A DNA stretch of 32,748 nt from Alphaproteobacteria bacterium (GTDB lineage: Bacteria > Pseudomonadota > Alphaproteobacteria > Micavibrionales > Micavibrionaceae), in assembly GCA_023150415.1 (NCBI GenBank), contig JAKLKY010000020.1, positions 1 through 32,748 of the forward strand, given 5' to 3'. Shown here in pieces: positions 31,572 to 32,748 of this stretch (position 1 is the stretch's first letter; each line of letters begins with the position of its first letter). The position numbers and the translations under genes were made by a program. A model generated the notes under the pieces. The model searched no databases and was not told where the DNA came from. It was given only the letters and a program-made list of their open reading frames with translations.

Positions 31572-31811
31572 ATGAAATATGTTTACATACTGCAAAGCCT
31601 AAAAGAAGAAGAGAGGTTTTACACAGGATCGACTGTTGATCTAAAACGTCGTTTGGAGGAGCACAATCAGGGGCTTTCAATTCACACTAACAAATTTAAA
31701 CCCTGGAAATTAAAAACTTATATTGCCTTCGATGAGCCAGACAAAGCCGATGCCTTTGAAATTTTTTTGAAATCCGGAAACGGACGAGCATTCATCAAGA
31801 AACGCCTATAA
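31572..31811 (+). CDS. GIY-YIG nuclease-domain protein, 79 aa
   Basis: A single-domain GIY-YIG protein of the short stand-alone (UPF0213/YhbQ-like) group. The two hallmark strands are YVYIL (residues 3-7) and FYTGS (16-20). The catalytic Arg lies in '[10 protein letters not shown]' and the metal-binding Glu probably in 'AFEIFLKS'. Start ATG at 31572 is the only one that fits the fold; there is no Shine-Dalgarno sequence, and upstream codons in frame are non-homologous. It lies directly downstream of tRNA-Leu and the palindromic junction, and 7 bases before the malic enzyme gene. Its AT-rich composition differs from the flanking genes. Confidence 0.88.
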   Translation: MKYVYILQSLKEEERFYTGSTVDLKRRLEEHNQGLSIHTNKFKPWKLKTYIAFDEPDKADAFEIFLKSGNGRAFIKKRL

Positions 31812-31818
31812 AAAACCC

Positions 31819-32748
31819 ATGACCAAAAAAACCAAAACGCCAAAAGACACCAGCAAAGAAAGCGCGAAAGATAAGGCCGCGCAGGAACAGGCCTTCCGGC
31901 AAAAAGCGCTGGAATATCACTACGGCGACGGATCGCGTCCTGGCAAAATCGCGATTGTCCCCACCAAACCGATGGCCACGCAGAACGATCTGGCGTTGGC
32001 CTATTCGCCGGGCGTGGCGGTGCCGTGCGAGGAAATCGCCGCCGATCCGCAAAAAGCCTACGACTACACATCAAAAGGTAATCTGGTGGCCGTCATTTCC
32101 AACGGCACGGCGGTGCTGGGGCTGGGTAATCTCGGCGCGCTGGCGTCCAAACCGGTGATGGAGGGTAAATCCGTTCTTTTCAAGAAATTCGCGCATATCG
32201 ATTCCATCGATATCGAGATCGACGAAACCGACATTGATAAATTCGTCGATATCGTTGCCTCAATGGAGCCCAGCTTCGGCGGCATTAATCTCGAGGACAT
32301 CAAGGCGCCGGAATGTTTTGAGATCGAGCGCCGCCTGCGCGAGCGCATGAACATCCCCGTTTTTCATGATGATCAGCACGGCACGGCGATTATCGTCACT
32401 GCCGCCGTGCAGAACTGGCTGCACTGGTCGGGGCGCAAGGCGAAGGATATCAAGCTGGTGTCCTCAGGTGCGGGCGCTTCGGCGATTGCCTGTTTGAATT
32501 TGTTGGTTGAACTGGGCTTGCGCAAGGAAAACATCATCGTCACCGACCGCAGCGGCGTCGTCTACAAAGGCCGCAACGAGATGGATTCAGAGAAAGAGAA
32601 ATTCGCCTCCGACACCAAGGCGCGCTCGCTGGCGGAAGCGATCAAGGGCGCAGATGTATTTCTCGGCCTGTCCGGCCCGCGTGTTCTGGATCAGGACATG
32701 GTCAAGTCGATGGCGGATGCACCGCTGATTCTGGCACTGGCCAATCCG
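31819..32748 (+). CDS. maeB: Malic enzyme, MaeB type, N-terminal 310 codons (partial)
   Basis: The frame is open from ATG at 31819 to the window edge. A Lys-rich, probably disordered 20-residue N-terminal extension precedes the conserved '[41 protein letters not shown]', then '[24 protein letters not shown]', '[17 protein letters not shown]', '[15 protein letters not shown]' and the NAD(P)-binding '[12 protein letters not shown]'. Malic enzyme converts malate to pyruvate and CO2 with reduction of NAD(P). MaeB proteins usually carry a C-terminal phosphotransacetylase-like domain, which would lie beyond the window. No clear ribosome-binding site (AAAAAACCC before the ATG). Confidence 0.95.
   Translation, partial: MTKKTKTPKDTSKESAKDKAAQEQAFRQKALEYHYGDGSRPGKIAIVPTKPMATQNDLALAYSPGVAVPCEEIAADPQKAYDYTSKGNLVAVISNGTAVLGLGNLGALASKPVMEGKSVLFKKFAHIDSIDIEIDETDIDKFVDIVASMEPSFGGINLEDIKAPECFEIERRLRERMNIPVFHDDQHGTAIIVTAAVQNWLHWSGRKAKDIKLVSSGAGASAIACLNLLVELGLRKENIIVTDRSGVVYKGRNEMDSEKEKFASDTKARSLAEAIKGADVFLGLSGPRVLDQDMVKSMADAPLILALANP

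Overview
The window looks like part of an alphaproteobacterial chromosome. Evidence: a GapR/DUF2312-type nucleoid protein, a COQ9 protein, SdhE divergent from a probable recG start, and the order serS ... pcm - LysM/M23 lipoprotein - yajC - secD - secF. The sequence is moderately GC-rich by eye, apart from a strongly AT-rich gene at 12666-14252. I cannot name the genus. A Micavibrio- or Rhodospirillales-like lineage would fit, but that is a guess.

Layout. 1-3570: start of recG (minus strand), sdhE, a hypothetical gene, a BtaB-like methyltransferase, gpsA, a four-helix membrane protein and an EVE-domain protein. 3588-10061: acs, gapR-like, a DotI/IcmL-like secreted protein, a membrane coiled-coil protein, COQ9 and uvrC. 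10062-10383 holds no gene; it carries three unrelated palindromic elements side by side. 10384-12534: two divergent pentapeptide-repeat proteins, an unknown small ORF and a small MarR-like regulator. 12579-15407: tRNA-Leu(UAA) followed by an accessory pair, an AbiV-type HEPN protein and a class II Fic protein, with an operator-like cluster upstream of fic. 15528-18115: a three-gene set of M42/M20-like metallopeptidase, retropepsin-like 'Zn_protease' and RimK-type glutamate ligase. 18170-22857: acetoacetyl-CoA synthetase, a Y-family polymerase, a small charged protein, an Fe-type superoxide dismutase and a small membrane protein. 22854-29463 (all minus strand): secF, secD, yajC, NlpD-like lipoprotein, pcm, an unknown membrane protein where surE is often found, and serS. 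29559-32748: N-formylglutamate amidohydrolase, a palindromic repeat, lipB, tRNA-Leu(GAG) with a three-way-junction palindrome and a GIY-YIG ORF, then the start of a malic enzyme.

Most genes are housekeeping: acetate and acetoacetate activation plus malic enzyme (C2/C4 carbon flow), protein export, DNA repair, lipoylation, oxidative-stress defence and protein-damage repair. The accessory interest lies in four places: (i) the AbiV-Fic pair beside a tRNA, (ii) the tRNA-Leu / three-way-junction palindrome / GIY-YIG unit, (iii) a 76-bp palindromic repeat present twice with identical geometry and a shared 26-base arm, and (iv) the putative glutamate-tailing operon with two protease genes. No integrase, transposase, CRISPR array or prophage module was seen.
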